Positions 29,077 through 38,144 of a stretch of DNA of 64,000 bases are shown here, piece by piece (position 1 is the stretch's first letter; every line of letters begins with the position of its first letter). Location: the NCBI RefSeq assembly GCF_000482245.1, contig NZ_AWNH01000015.1:1-64000 (forward strand), read 5' to 3'. A model generated the notes under the pieces. The model was given only the letters and a program-made list of their open reading frames with translations, was not told where the DNA came from and searched no databases. The position numbers and the translations under genes are program-made. Source of the DNA: Leptolyngbya sp. Heron Island J (GTDB lineage: Bacteria > Cyanobacteriota > Cyanobacteriia > Phormidesmidales > Phormidesmidaceae).

Positions 29077-29715
29077 TTACTTCTTGCCAACAATATTTGC
29101 AGGGGCAATATTCAACAGTGAGCCTGGCTTGCCAGGAACGGCACCCTTGACTAGCAAAACATTATGCTCACCATCAACCTTGACAACAGACAACTTGCGG
29201 ATAGTGACTTGCACGTTACCTAGCTGACCAGCCATTTTCTTACCAGGGTAGACTCGGCCAGGTGTTGTACCAGGTCCAATCGAACCAGGCAGTCGATGAT
29301 TCTTAGAACCGTGAGTCATAGGACCGCGTCTAAAGTTATGACGCTTCTGGTTGCCGGCAAAGCCTTTACCAATGCTTTTTCCAGAAACATCTACTAACTG
29401 ACCAGCCTCAAAAATATCTGCAGACAGGGTCTGTCCCAGTTCAAATGTCGAACTGTCGTCAACACGATATTCACGTAGATGACGCAAGCCAGCAGCCCCT
29501 GACTTTTTAAGGTGACCTAACTCAGGCTTACTCAATGCCTTTTCTGCAACTTCCTGATAGCCAATCTGCACGGCGCAGTAGCCATCGGTCTGCTGAGTTT
29601 TTACTTGGGTCACAACACAGGGTCCTGCTTTGATGACAGTGACTGGCACTGCATTACCAGCATCATCAAACACCTGAGTCATTCCCAGCTTTGTCCCGAG
29701 AATACCGACAGACAC
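29077..29715 (-). CDS. rplC: 50S ribosomal protein L3
   Basis: 212 residues. The start is GTG at 29715 ([17 protein letters not shown]), six bases after GGGAGA; the TTG two codons further up would sit against that ribosome binding site. [20 protein letters not shown] is the L3 loop that reaches the peptidyl transferase centre. It leads the minus-strand ribosomal block; rpsJ and tuf are not next to it, as is usual in cyanobacteria. Confidence 0.97.
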   Translation of the reverse strand: MSVGILGTKLGMTQVFDDAGNAVPVTVIKAGPCVVTQVKTQQTDGYCAVQIGYQEVAEKALSKPELGHLKKSGAAGLRHLREYRVDDSSTFELGQTLSADIFEAGQLVDVSGKSIGKGFAGNQKRHNFRRGPMTHGSKNHRLPGSIGPGTTPGRVYPGKKMAGQLGNVQVTIRKLSVVKVDGEHNVLLVKGAVPGKPGSLLNIAPANIVGKK

Positions 29716-30188
29716 AATCAATCTCCCTAAACAGTTTGCTGTACTGCAATTACTCGCAGTCAGCGTTTGTAGCCCCTTGTTTTTTCACAGCGGGGGCAGT
29801 TGCCTAGGAAAGCACGAAAAAATCAAGGAACTTGATTGCCTTCCTAGAAATTCAACCTTATTTGATTGAATACGTTAGTTAGTGGCTAGAGCAGACAAAC
29901 CTTAGATGCAAGGAAATGCACAAGGACTAAAACTCTTTGAGCCCAAAACGCATGCCTTAGACTTAAGCAGATGTACCACTTAGTATCTAACTTGGCAGCG
30001 GTCTCTAATAGTACAGAGATTTGACGTACTTGTCCATTATTTTTTTGAGATTAGTTTGAATCACTATTCTGTATGAGTTGTATTTATAGGAATACTAGTA
30101 ATGCTTTTGTGAAAGCTGGTGGTTAACAGTCCTAATATATAGGTGGTACTGAATCAACTAAACCATATAGGCACTGTTTGCATAAGCT
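29716..30188. other. Divergent promoter region of rplC block and ndhN block
   Basis: A 473-base gap between divergent genes. No ORF is convincing. On the rplC side there is an imperfect inverted repeat CTAGGAA...TTCCTAG (about 29800-29860) with an internal ATCAAG/CTTGAT hairpin, a plausible leader structure for the ribosomal transcript. On the ndhN side an AT-rich stretch (about 30040-30110) with TTGAAT and TGTATTTATAG is promoter-like. Start points cannot be fixed by reading. Confidence 0.4.
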
Positions 30189-30662
30189 ATGGGATTACTT
30201 GTATTAGGCAATCGATTTGTTCGTGATTTGGAAAGCAATGGTGCGCTGGCAGTACGGGTTCCTTTGGAGGGTGGCTTTGAAGGACGCTATCAGCGACGTA
30301 TGCGAGCAGCAGGCTATGAAAGCTTACACATGACAGCTCGTGGTCTGGGAGATTTATCAGCCTACTTGGGCGATGTCCATGGTGTTCGCCCCCCCCACCT
30401 AGGCAAGAAAAGTATGGGGCAGGCTGCAGTTGGCGATCGCTATTTTCTGCCTCCAGTGTTGGGATATCGGCTAGAGCAAATAGCTCCAGGCATGAAAGGA
30501 ATTGTGCTTTGGCTAATTGAGGGAAATATTCTTTCGAGCCAAGAGTTAGCATTTTTGGCAGCACTGTGTGCATCTGATTCACGCATCAAGGTTGTGGTTG
30601 AACTTGGAGGCGATCGCTCATTTAAGTGGTTCCCACTAAAAGATGCTGTGCAATCTGCGTAA
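30189..30662 (+). CDS. ndhN: NAD(P)H-quinone oxidoreductase subunit N
   Basis: A 157-residue peripheral subunit found only in photosynthetic NDH-1 (cyanobacteria, chloroplasts), on the stromal/cytoplasmic side close to the ferredoxin-binding arm. ALAVRVPLEGGFEGRYQRRM and AAGYESLHMTARGLGDLSAY are diagnostic, and the C-terminal LAALCASDSRIKVVVELGGD is conserved. Reads into ldpA 96 bases on. It is divergent from the ribosomal block. Confidence 0.95.
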   Translation: MGLLVLGNRFVRDLESNGALAVRVPLEGGFEGRYQRRMRAAGYESLHMTARGLGDLSAYLGDVHGVRPPHLGKKSMGQAAVGDRYFLPPVLGYRLEQIAPGMKGIVLWLIEGNILSSQELAFLAALCASDSRIKVVVELGGDRSFKWFPLKDAVQSA

Positions 30663-30758
30663 CTTGCCACAGTAGATAAATGCTAAGGCACGAACCAAAA
30701 CAAGAACACTTGTTCTACAATGATTTCAGATTGATTTGCGAAGAGATAGCATAGGTGG

Positions 30759-31919
30759 GTGATTATTCCCCGAAATTCGTTAGAGGCTCTTAAGTTTGGT
30801 CAATGGTTCAAACTTATTTGCGGCGCTAGCTACCAAGATGTTTCAAAAGTCCGAAATTTGTCCCTGGTGTATAGCCTTGCAGGGGCAGATTGTATTGATG
30901 TAGCGGCTGATTTAGCCGTAGTTAGAGCAGCGGTTGAAGGCATTGCGATATCACAGACTATTGCGCCAGCGTTTTGTGGCCAGCGTCCATGGTTAATGGT
31001 GAGCTTTAACGATGGTGCAGATCCTCATTTTCGGAAAGCTTGGTTTGATATTCAAAGCTGTCCTACTGATTGCTCTCGCCCCTGCGAAAGGATCTGTCCA
31101 GCCGATGCTATCTTGCCAGTTTCACCGTCTTTAAGTATCGGCCTGAGTCAGGTGGCAGTGCCAGGGGTGCTAACTGAACGCTGTTATGGCTGCGGTCGTT
31201 GTGTGCCAGTGTGTCCCTATGGGCTCTTGAAAGAACATGCGTTTACGGTGGCTGCGGGTGATGTTTTACCTACCCTGATGCCCTACATCGACGCTATTGA
31301 AATCCATACTCAAGTTGGCAGGCAAAATGAGTTTGAGCATCTTTGGCATCAGCTTGCTGCTTATATCCCACACCTCAAACTAGTGGCCATTAGCTGTCCT
31401 GACAGTGACATTCAGAGTAATGCCATTGTTGATTATTTGACGCAGCTCTATCAGTTAATGGAGCCTAAACCCAGCCAGCTACTGTGGCAAACAGATGGCC
31501 GACCGATGAGCGGGGATATTGGCAAAGGTACTACCCGCGCAACGATCCGGTTGGCGGAAAAAGTCTTAAACGCTCGTTTACCTGGCTATGTTCAACTGGC
31601 AGGCGGTACGAACGATTATACGGTGGCGAAATTGCGATCGCTAGATCTGCTCAGCCCCCCCCCAAGCACTAGCGGCCAGGAACAAACTGAAACGCCTAGC
31701 ATTCATGGTATTGCCTACGGTAGCTACGCACGGCGATTGGTCAATGTGGGGGACAGCCCACTGGAGAAACGGCCCGAGCAACTATGGCAACAGGTGCAAT
31801 TAGCCCATGCACTCGTCAGCCAAATTAAGCCTAATGAATTGAGAAAGTATCAAATTTCACAATTCTTAAAGCAGTCCCATTGCTCAGCACAAACCTCAGC
31901 CACCGCCATTCCCCCCTAG
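30759..31919 (+). CDS. ldpA: LdpA, iron-sulfur light-dependent period protein
   Basis: A 386-residue protein with two 4Fe-4S motifs: CPTDCSRPCERICP (cysteines 101, 105, 109, 113) and CYGCGRCVPVCP (142, 145, 148, 152). LdpA of Synechococcus senses redox state and feeds light input into the KaiABC clock. The N terminus WFKLICGASYQDVSKVRNLS and VYSLAGADCIDVAADLAVVR are family hallmarks. The start is GTG at 30759. The linkage with ndhN is suggestive since both relate to electron carrier redox state, but any joint function is inference. Confidence 0.9.
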   Translation: MIIPRNSLEALKFGQWFKLICGASYQDVSKVRNLSLVYSLAGADCIDVAADLAVVRAAVEGIAISQTIAPAFCGQRPWLMVSFNDGADPHFRKAWFDIQSCPTDCSRPCERICPADAILPVSPSLSIGLSQVAVPGVLTERCYGCGRCVPVCPYGLLKEHAFTVAAGDVLPTLMPYIDAIEIHTQVGRQNEFEHLWHQLAAYIPHLKLVAISCPDSDIQSNAIVDYLTQLYQLMEPKPSQLLWQTDGRPMSGDIGKGTTRATIRLAEKVLNARLPGYVQLAGGTNDYTVAKLRSLDLLSPPPSTSGQEQTETPSIHGIAYGSYARRLVNVGDSPLEKRPEQLWQQVQLAHALVSQIKPNELRKYQISQFLKQSHCSAQTSATAIPP

Positions 31920-32021
31920 CCTGAATGGGAGGACAGCTATAGACCTAGCACCTGTCATGGCTGCTGCGGTTACAGCCGTTGATTCTACTAACCACTCAAG
32001 CTTCTTTCTGTTTCCAAATTT

Positions 32022-33806
32022 ATGGCTCGTTCAGACGAATACGGATCTGCGCCTGAATCGATTTCTGCGTTCTCTAGCAGTAATGCTCCAATTCACGATG
32101 ATTTAAATCAGCTACTCAGCATCCTGCCCCCTGAGCTGCGTCAACCTCTTAGTGACCATCCCAAGCGATCTCAGCTGATTGAAGTCATTCTCGACTTGGG
32201 CAGACGACCTGAAGCCAGATTTCCAGGACAGGCCGAGTATCTTGCAGAACAGGTCATCTCCAAAACAGATTTAGAACACTGCATTGAGCGAGTCGGTACT
32301 TTTGGTGGCGATAATCGGGCCGGCATTGAAAAGACCCTACATCGAATCAGTGCCATGCGAAATCGGGCTGGCACCATCATTGGCCTGACCTGTCGGGTAG
32401 GTCGAGCTGTTTTTGGCACCGTAGAAATGATTCGCGACCTGGTAGAAGCAGGTCAATCAATTTTGTTATTGGGTCGACCAGGGGTAGGGAAAACCACGGC
32501 TCTACGGGAAATTGCTCGGGTGCTGGCCGACGACTTAAGTAAACGCGTGGTGATTATCGACACATCCAATGAAATTGCTGGGGATGGGGACATTCCCCAC
32601 CCTGCTATTGGGCGGGCCCGTCGCATGCAGGTGGCGCATCCAGAGCAGCAGCATCAGGTGATGATTGAAGCCGTGGAAAATCATACACCTGAGGTGATCA
32701 TCATTGATGAGATCGGTACCGAGCTTGAAGCATTGGCAGCCAGAACCATCGCAGAAAGAGGAGTACAACTGGTAGGTACAGCCCACGGTAATCAGCTAGA
32801 AAATTTGATCAAAAACCCCACCCTTGCTGATTTAATCGGCGGCATTCAAACAGTTACCTTGGGAGACGATGAAGCTCGCCGTCGAGGTAGCCAAAAAAGC
32901 GTGCTAGAGCGCAAGGCTCCACCCACGTTTGACATGGCGGTCGAGATGTTAGAAAGACAGCGATGGGTGGTTCATGAAGACGTGGCCGCTACCGTTGACC
33001 ATCTGCTACGTGGACGAACTCCCGAAACTCAAATTCGCACCGTCGGTGATAACGGCAAGGTGCTGATTACCCATGAACTGCCTGATGTTGTCAGCCAACG
33101 ACGTACTACAAGACGGACGCAGCGAGGCTGGCGAGAAGCAGGACAAATGGAGCCAGTAGCTCCTCGGATGCGTCAATCTGCTCCAGCACAGCCAACACCC
33201 CTGCCCCTGTCCACCGCCCATGATGATTTTCAGGCTTTGCTAGACCGGCAGATGGATACGGCTGATCTGGAATTGTCCACACCCGTCGGCCCCAATGGCG
33301 AAGACTTAGTAACCATTTACCCCTATGGAATTAGTCGGGAACAGCTGCACCACGTGATTGACACCCTCAAGCTACCGGTCTCCATTACTAAGGAACTTGG
33401 GGTAGCTCAGGCAGTATTAGCGTTGCGATCGCATGTACGTAATCACTCTAAGCTCAAAACATTAGCCAAATCCCGCCAACTCCCGATCTACACCGTCAAA
33501 TCCAATACCATCCCCCAAATCACACGGGCACTGCAGCGGCTCCTCGACATTGATCCCCGAGATCAATCAGAGGCCATTGATCTTTCCCTCTTCACCCGCC
33601 AAGGCCAAGATGACGAACTAGAAGCCCTTGAAGAAGCCAGACTGGCTGTTGAACAAATTGTGATTCCCAAAGGTCAACCTGTAGAATTGCTACCCCGCTC
33701 TGCCAAAATCCGAAAAATGCAGCACGAACTGGCCGAGCACTACCGACTCAAGTCCTTGAGTTTTGGCGACGAACCTAACCGGCGACTACGGATCTTTCCT
33801 GCCTAG
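32022..33806 (+). CDS. ycf45: Ycf45-type AAA ATPase with R3H domain
   Basis: A 594-residue protein related to SpoIIIAA ATPases. Walker A GRPGVGKTT (151-159), Walker B VIIIDEIGTE (Asp-229, Glu-230), then AHGNQLENLIKNPTLADLIG. The extreme C terminus (IRKMQHELAEHYRLKSLSFG) is an R3H single-stranded nucleic acid binding domain. A linker of about 90 residues (330-420) is low in conservation. It is conserved in cyanobacteria and red-lineage plastids; its role is not settled. About 100 bases after ldpA. Confidence 0.92.
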   Translation: MARSDEYGSAPESISAFSSSNAPIHDDLNQLLSILPPELRQPLSDHPKRSQLIEVILDLGRRPEARFPGQAEYLAEQVISKTDLEHCIERVGTFGGDNRAGIEKTLHRISAMRNRAGTIIGLTCRVGRAVFGTVEMIRDLVEAGQSILLLGRPGVGKTTALREIARVLADDLSKRVVIIDTSNEIAGDGDIPHPAIGRARRMQVAHPEQQHQVMIEAVENHTPEVIIIDEIGTELEALAARTIAERGVQLVGTAHGNQLENLIKNPTLADLIGGIQTVTLGDDEARRRGSQKSVLERKAPPTFDMAVEMLERQRWVVHEDVAATVDHLLRGRTPETQIRTVGDNGKVLITHELPDVVSQRRTTRRTQRGWREAGQMEPVAPRMRQSAPAQPTPLPLSTAHDDFQALLDRQMDTADLELSTPVGPNGEDLVTIYPYGISREQLHHVIDTLKLPVSITKELGVAQAVLALRSHVRNHSKLKTLAKSRQLPIYTVKSNTIPQITRALQRLLDIDPRDQSEAIDLSLFTRQGQDDELEALEEARLAVEQIVIPKGQPVELLPRSAKIRKMQHELAEHYRLKSLSFGDEPNRRLRIFPA

Positions 33807-33933
33807 CCCCCTTAGGCTGAATGACCGGTTTCATCGTCAGTTTTCCTGAGTACCCCATTCAGATAAGATAATCACCACAGGCCCAGTGGCCAGGCACACC
33901 AAAGTAGAGCCATCTGTAATTGGGAATAAGTTT

Positions 33934-34341
33934 ATGAAACGTATTTTGTCTCGTTTGTTTGCATTTACCCTAGTGGCGCTGCTAGGCCTCACTGGCTGTG
34001 GTGGGGACGGCATGGGAGCTGATGGCCTTAGCGGCAACTATCGTCAAGACACCATAGCAGTAGTAGAGACCCTGAGAACCGCCATTGAATTGCCTGCAGA
34101 TGCCCCAAATCTTCCTGAGGTTCGTGCTCAGGCCAGGCAACAAATCAACGCCTTTTCAGCACGATACCGTCGCTCTGCCAGTGCAGCTAGCCTCAGTTCT
34201 TTTTCCACCATGCAAACAGCATTAAATTCATTAGCAGGACATTACAGCTCCTATCCCAATCGTCCTATCCCCTCAAAACTTAAGACTCGGCTTGAGCAAG
34301 AGTTCAAGCAAGTTGAAGCAGCCCTGCGTCGAGAGGCTTAA
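33934..34341 (+). CDS. psb27: Photosystem II assembly lipoprotein Psb27
   Basis: A 135-residue lumenal lipoprotein that binds CP43 and holds off the manganese cluster during PSII assembly and repair. The start is ATG at 33934; the frame is open from 33886 but the earlier codons do not match. The lipobox LTGC puts the lipidated Cys at residue 22. The mature part (TVVETLRTAI in this form as AVVETLRTAIELPADA, then QTALNSLAGHYSSYPNRPIP and LEQEFKQVEAAL) is a four-helix Psb27 bundle. It ends the ndhN-ldpA-ycf45 direction and is followed by a terminator. Confidence 0.93.
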   Translation: MKRILSRLFAFTLVALLGLTGCGGDGMGADGLSGNYRQDTIAVVETLRTAIELPADAPNLPEVRAQARQQINAFSARYRRSASAASLSSFSTMQTALNSLAGHYSSYPNRPIPSKLKTRLEQEFKQVEAALRREA

Positions 34342-34388
34342 ACCGTTAGTAAACAGCCAGTAAGCACTTAAATTAAAATCCAGAAAGC

Positions 34389-34416
34389 TCCGCTATCAAC
34401 CGTAGTGGGGTTTTTT
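34389..34416 (+). terminator. Terminator of psb27
   Basis: CTCCGCTA pairs with TAGTGGGG (two G:T pairs) around a seven-base loop, followed by TTTTTT. Forty-eight bases after the psb27 stop, ahead of the rpmJ transcript. Confidence 0.65.
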
Positions 34417-34458
34417 GATGGTTATTCAATGACATTGAATAACCATCAAAAAACCCCA
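34406..34458. repeat. Perfect 25-bp palindrome between psb27 and rpmJ
   Basis: The 25 bases at 34406-34430 (beginning TGGGGTTTTTTGATGG) are exactly complementary to 34434-34458 with a three-base spacer GAC. The left arm contains the 3' half of the psb27 terminator; the right arm is an inverted copy of it. It lies at the place where infA would be expected before rpmJ, see the finding on the split cluster. Confidence 0.8.
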
Positions 34459-34547
34459 TCAACCATTCGCAACAAAAATTAATTGACCACTTGTTAAGCT
34501 GTTTGCTAGAATCACACTTCTGTAGGCAAGTTTTATTACTTTTCAGC

Positions 34548-34661
34548 ATGAAAGTACGGGCATCCGTCAAGAAGATGTGTGACAAGTGCCGGGTGATCCG
34601 TCGGCGCGGTCGGGTTATGGTGATTTGTTCTAACCCTAAGCATAAGCAACGCCAGGGTTAG
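34548..34661 (+). CDS. rpmJ: 50S ribosomal protein L36
   Basis: 37 residues, [20 protein letters not shown] then [17 protein letters not shown]. The zinc ribbon is complete (Cys-11, Cys-14, Cys-27, His-32). No strong ribosome binding site is visible. It normally follows infA, but here follows psb27 on the opposite strand from infA. The open frame is easily missed because of its size. Confidence 0.96.
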   Translation: MKVRASVKKMCDKCRVIRRRGRVMVICSNPKHKQRQG

Positions 34662-34766
34662 TCACAGTAACAAGTTTAACGATTTATTTCACATTCAACT
34701 AGCGGTTACCCGCTGACTTTTCAGTGCTGATGTGACCGCATGGCAGACAACTAGGGAGAAAGCACG

Positions 34767-35147
34767 GTGGCACGTATTGCAGGCGTTGACCTACCCAGGG
34801 ATAAGCGCATTGAGATTGGATTAACCTACATTTACGGTATTGGTTTAAGCCGTTCAAAAGAAATCTTGGCAAAGACTGGGGTCAATGCCGACATTCGCGT
34901 CAAGGACTTAGTCGATAGTGATGTCGCTAAGCTCCGAGAAGTCGTTGAGAACGACTATCAGATCGAGGGCGATCTGAGACGATGGGAGAGCATGAACATT
35001 AAGCGGCTAATGGATATTGGCTGCTATAGAGGACGTCGTCACCGTATGGGGTTGCCAGTACGTGGACAGCGGACTCGCACTAATGCACGCACTCGCCGAG
35101 GCAAGCGCTTAGCCATTGCTGGCAAGAAGAAGCCTGGTAAGAAGTAG
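34767..35147 (+). CDS. rpsM: 30S ribosomal protein S13
   Basis: 126 residues from GTG at 34767, after [30 protein letters not shown], then [20 protein letters not shown], match S13, which contacts the P-site tRNA and bridges to the 50S. 105 bases after rpmJ. Confidence 0.97.
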   Translation: MARIAGVDLPRDKRIEIGLTYIYGIGLSRSKEILAKTGVNADIRVKDLVDSDVAKLREVVENDYQIEGDLRRWESMNIKRLMDIGCYRGRRHRMGLPVRGQRTRTNARTRRGKRLAIAGKKKPGKK

Positions 35148-35317
35148 GTCTGACAGCGCCATCTGCAAGCAATCTTTAATCTAGGGTTGCTGGTTGGACC
35201 ATGCTGGTAGAACAGAAAATGTGGTTTAGCAGGACAGTGCATCGGCAGGCAGATTAATCACTGGGAATTAAGATCTACAAGTTTTTGGAAAAGTAACGTT
35301 TCAGGAATACACGAACT

Positions 35318-35710
35318 ATGGCTAAAGGCGTCAAGCGCTCAGGTGGACGCAAACCAAGAAAGAATGTCCCCAACGGTGTCGTCCATATTCAATCGACATT
35401 CAATAACACCATTGTGACCATCACAGATACCAAGGGCGATGCCATTTCTTGGGCATCCGCTGGTTCCAGTGGCTTTAAAGGAGCTAAGAAGGGGACTCCT
35501 TTTGCAGCTCAGACTGCTGCTGATAGTGCCGCCCGTCGTGCTATGGACCAGGGCATGCGTCAGGTTGAAGTAATGGTTAGCGGTCCTGGTGCTGGTCGTG
35601 AAACTGCTATACGAGCCCTGCAGGGTGCCGGGTTGGAAATCACTTTGATTCGCGATGTGACTCCCATTCCCCACAACGGATGCCGTCCACCAAAGCGTCG
35701 CCGTGTTTAA
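35318..35710 (+). CDS. rpsK: 30S ribosomal protein S11
   Basis: 130 residues. [20 protein letters not shown], then [18 protein letters not shown] at the end. S11 forms the 30S platform near the mRNA exit. A 170-base gap from rpsM contains no gene. Confidence 0.97.
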   Translation: MAKGVKRSGGRKPRKNVPNGVVHIQSTFNNTIVTITDTKGDAISWASAGSSGFKGAKKGTPFAAQTAADSAARRAMDQGMRQVEVMVSGPGAGRETAIRALQGAGLEITLIRDVTPIPHNGCRPPKRRRV

Positions 35711-35770
35711 AGGTTTGATGCTTATCAGCTAACAGATGGACCCAACAGCTATCTAAGGGAGGTCACTGCA

Positions 35771-36718
35771 GTGGGACAGTTTCAAGTTGAATGTGTAGAA
35801 TCAATTGTTGATGACGACCAGAGTCAATTTAGTCGGTTCGTCATTGAGCCCCTTGAGCGTAGTCAGGGTATTACCGTAGGTAATGCGCTAAGGCGGGTGT
35901 TGCTTTCTAATCTAGAGGGTGCAGCGATTACTGCTGTGCGCATAGCCGGCGCTAATCACGAGTTTGCCACTATTCCAGGTGTACGTGAGGATGTCCTGGA
36001 TATTATTCTCAACCTGAAAGAGGTTGTTCTTAAGACGTATACTAACCAGCCACAGATCGGACGGTTGGCCGTACAGGGTCCAGCGACAGTGACAGCTGCC
36101 CATTTTGAGTTGCCTGCTGAAGTCGAGCTCATCAATCCAGATCATTACATAGCGTCGGTAGCTCAAGGCTACACGCTTGAGATGGAGTTCCGGGTAGAAA
36201 ACGGTCGTGGGTATCGGTCTGTAAGCAACAATCGAGATGAAGCCACTGCATTGGACTTTATGCAGATCGACGCCATCTTTATGCCAGTGCGCAAGGTTAA
36301 CTATTCGGTTGAGGAAACCATTGTGGGGGCTGATCAGCCCAAAGACCGTTTGTTGATGGAAGTCAGCACCAATGGTAGTCTTACTCCTCAGCAGGCGATG
36401 AGCCAAGCCGCTGATATTCTTGTGGATCTGTTTAGTCCACTCAAAGATGTCACTCTTGAACCTAAGCGCGATGAGGACATCAAAGAGGAAGACACTACTT
36501 ATCAGATTCCTATTGAGGAGCTGCAGCTGTCTGTACGTGCCTATAACTGCCTAAAGCGGGCTCAGATTAACTCTGTTTCTGATCTACTGGATTACAGCCA
36601 AGAAGATCTTCTAGAGATTAAAAACTTTGGCCAAAAGTCAGCTGAAGAGGTGATTGATTCACTGCAACATCGTCTAGGCATTACCCTGCCTATTGAGAAA
36701 CCGGCTAAGTCATCTTAG
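35771..36718 (+). CDS. rpoA: RNA polymerase alpha subunit
   Basis: 315 residues, start GTG at 35771 after AAGGGAGG. The N-terminal dimerisation domain runs from about 1-230 (EPLERSQGITVGNALRRVLL). The C-terminal domain is at about 245-310 (LSVRAYNCLKRAQINSVSDL and EIKNFGQKSAEEVIDSL), which contacts UP elements and activators. An intrinsic terminator follows before rplQ. Confidence 0.97.
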   Translation: MGQFQVECVESIVDDDQSQFSRFVIEPLERSQGITVGNALRRVLLSNLEGAAITAVRIAGANHEFATIPGVREDVLDIILNLKEVVLKTYTNQPQIGRLAVQGPATVTAAHFELPAEVELINPDHYIASVAQGYTLEMEFRVENGRGYRSVSNNRDEATALDFMQIDAIFMPVRKVNYSVEETIVGADQPKDRLLMEVSTNGSLTPQQAMSQAADILVDLFSPLKDVTLEPKRDEDIKEEDTTYQIPIEELQLSVRAYNCLKRAQINSVSDLLDYSQEDLLEIKNFGQKSAEEVIDSLQHRLGITLPIEKPAKSS

Positions 36719-36759
36719 GTCGGTAGTTTTTTGGCCTTGAAAGCATTCAGGCCACTTTT

Positions 36760-36784
36760 CCGAAGCCCCAGGCTTCGGTTTTTT
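36760..36784 (+). terminator. Intrinsic terminator between rpoA and rplQ
   Basis: CCGAAGCC pairs perfectly with GGCTTCGG over the loop CCA, followed at once by TTTTTT. It lies 41 bases after rpoA and ends 29 bases before the rplQ start. It has the full form of a Rho-independent terminator but sits inside what is usually one transcript, so it may lower expression of rplQ and the genes after it. Confidence 0.8.
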
Positions 36785-36813
36785 CTTGTCTATAGCGTCA
36801 ACAAGGAGATCCC

Positions 36814-37164
36814 ATGCGCCATCGCCGTCGTACGCCCCAATTGGGCAAACCTGCTGATCAGCGTCGTGCTTTATTGCGATCGCTTACTACCGAACTCATT
36901 CGGCACGGGCGGATCAAAACTACACTTACCCGAGCGAAAGCTGTCCGTTCCGAAGCGGATAGAATGATTACCCTAGCTAAAGAAGGCTCTCTAGCTGCTC
37001 GTCGTCGAGCCATGGGGTATATGTATGACAAAGATCTTGTCCATGCTTTATTTGAGCAAGCACCCTCTCGCTACGCTGAACGCCAGGGAGGCTATACCCG
37101 TATCGTGCGGACAGTGAGTCGTCGGGGCGATAACTCAGACATGGCTATTATTGAGCTCACTTAG
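36814..37164 (+). CDS. rplQ: 50S ribosomal protein L17
   Basis: 116 residues, [20 protein letters not shown] then [20 protein letters not shown], the L17 N terminus. A clear ribosome binding site AAGGAGA lies at about 36801-36807. It follows a terminator-like hairpin and is seven bases or so from truA. Confidence 0.97.
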   Translation: MRHRRRTPQLGKPADQRRALLRSLTTELIRHGRIKTTLTRAKAVRSEADRMITLAKEGSLAARRRAMGYMYDKDLVHALFEQAPSRYAERQGGYTRIVRTVSRRGDNSDMAIIELT

Positions 37165-37173
37165 TTCTGCTTG

Positions 37174-38052
37174 ATGGCTAATCCTATGCTTGCTAAACAG
37201 CTTGAAGCTGTACCTGAAACCGACCAAGGCACCCAGCGGGTAGCTATTGTTGTTCAATATCAGGGCACTAACTTCTATGGATGGCAACGCCAGCCAAATA
37301 AGCGTACTGTGCAAGCAGAGATTGAGTTAGCCATTGAGTCACTGTTGGGGACTCGCACAACCATCCACGGAGCGGGGCGGACTGATACAGGGGTACATGC
37401 AGCCGCCCAAGTAGCCCATTTTGATGCGCCTAAGGTTATTCCAGCGTATCGTTGGGCCTCTATCCTTAACCATCGATTAAGTGAAGACATCGTCGTGCGA
37501 GCGTCAGCCCATGTCCCGGATGACTGGCATGCCCAGTATTCGGCCAAATGGCGACGCTATCGCTATACCATCTACACCGATGCGTACCCCAACCTTTTCG
37601 TTCGTCCCTATACATGGCACTTTTACCATGAACCTCTGGACGAACAGCTAATGCAGTCAGCATTAACCCCCATGTTGGGTTATCATGAGTTAACTGCGTT
37701 TCATCGCGCGGGATCTAGTCGTGCCCATTCATGGGTTGAGTTGCAAGCGGCTGAGTGTTCCCGGCGTGGACCGTTTGTTCAAGTTGAGCTGCAGGCTGCT
37801 GGTTTTCTCTACGGCATGGTGCGCCTGGTGATGGGCTTGCTAGTGAACGTGGGGCGAGGTCGTCTGACCCCTGCTGCTTTTACTGAACTTTGGCAGTTAG
37901 GGCGTCGTGACTTAGTCAAGCATGCCGCACCTGCTCGGGGATTATGCCTGTTGCGGGTAGGTTACCAGCATTTCCCCTTTGCATCGGATGCATGGTTTGA
38001 TACACAACCACAGCTAACGCTGCATTCCACCATACAGAATTTGGCTGTTTAG
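37174..38052 (+). CDS. truA: tRNA pseudouridine(38-40) synthase
   Basis: 292 residues. TruA isomerises uridines 38-40 of the anticodon arm. The catalytic Asp is in GAGRTDTGVHAAAQVAHF. VVQYQGTNFYGWQRQPNKRT at the start and LLVNVGRGRLTPAAF near the end are family marks. ATG at 37174 chosen over the in-frame TTG one codon earlier. A few bases after rplQ. Confidence 0.95.
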   Translation: MANPMLAKQLEAVPETDQGTQRVAIVVQYQGTNFYGWQRQPNKRTVQAEIELAIESLLGTRTTIHGAGRTDTGVHAAAQVAHFDAPKVIPAYRWASILNHRLSEDIVVRASAHVPDDWHAQYSAKWRRYRYTIYTDAYPNLFVRPYTWHFYHEPLDEQLMQSALTPMLGYHELTAFHRAGSSRAHSWVELQAAECSRRGPFVQVELQAAGFLYGMVRLVMGLLVNVGRGRLTPAAFTELWQLGRRDLVKHAAPARGLCLLRVGYQHFPFASDAWFDTQPQLTLHSTIQNLAV

Positions 38053-38144
38053 ATTGCTGTGGGCAATCTGATGAGATGTCACCCAGCATCCTCATAATCG
38101 TGGCGGCCACCTTTCATCTAGATCGTTGATATCAGAGCCTAAGC

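Noticed and set aside
29716-30188. L4-type autoregulatory leader upstream of rplC
   Set aside because: Only imperfect hairpins are seen and none resembles the E. coli S10 leader.
30187-30582. 131-codon ORF antisense to ndhN
   Set aside because: It is the shadow of a well-conserved gene and has no family features.
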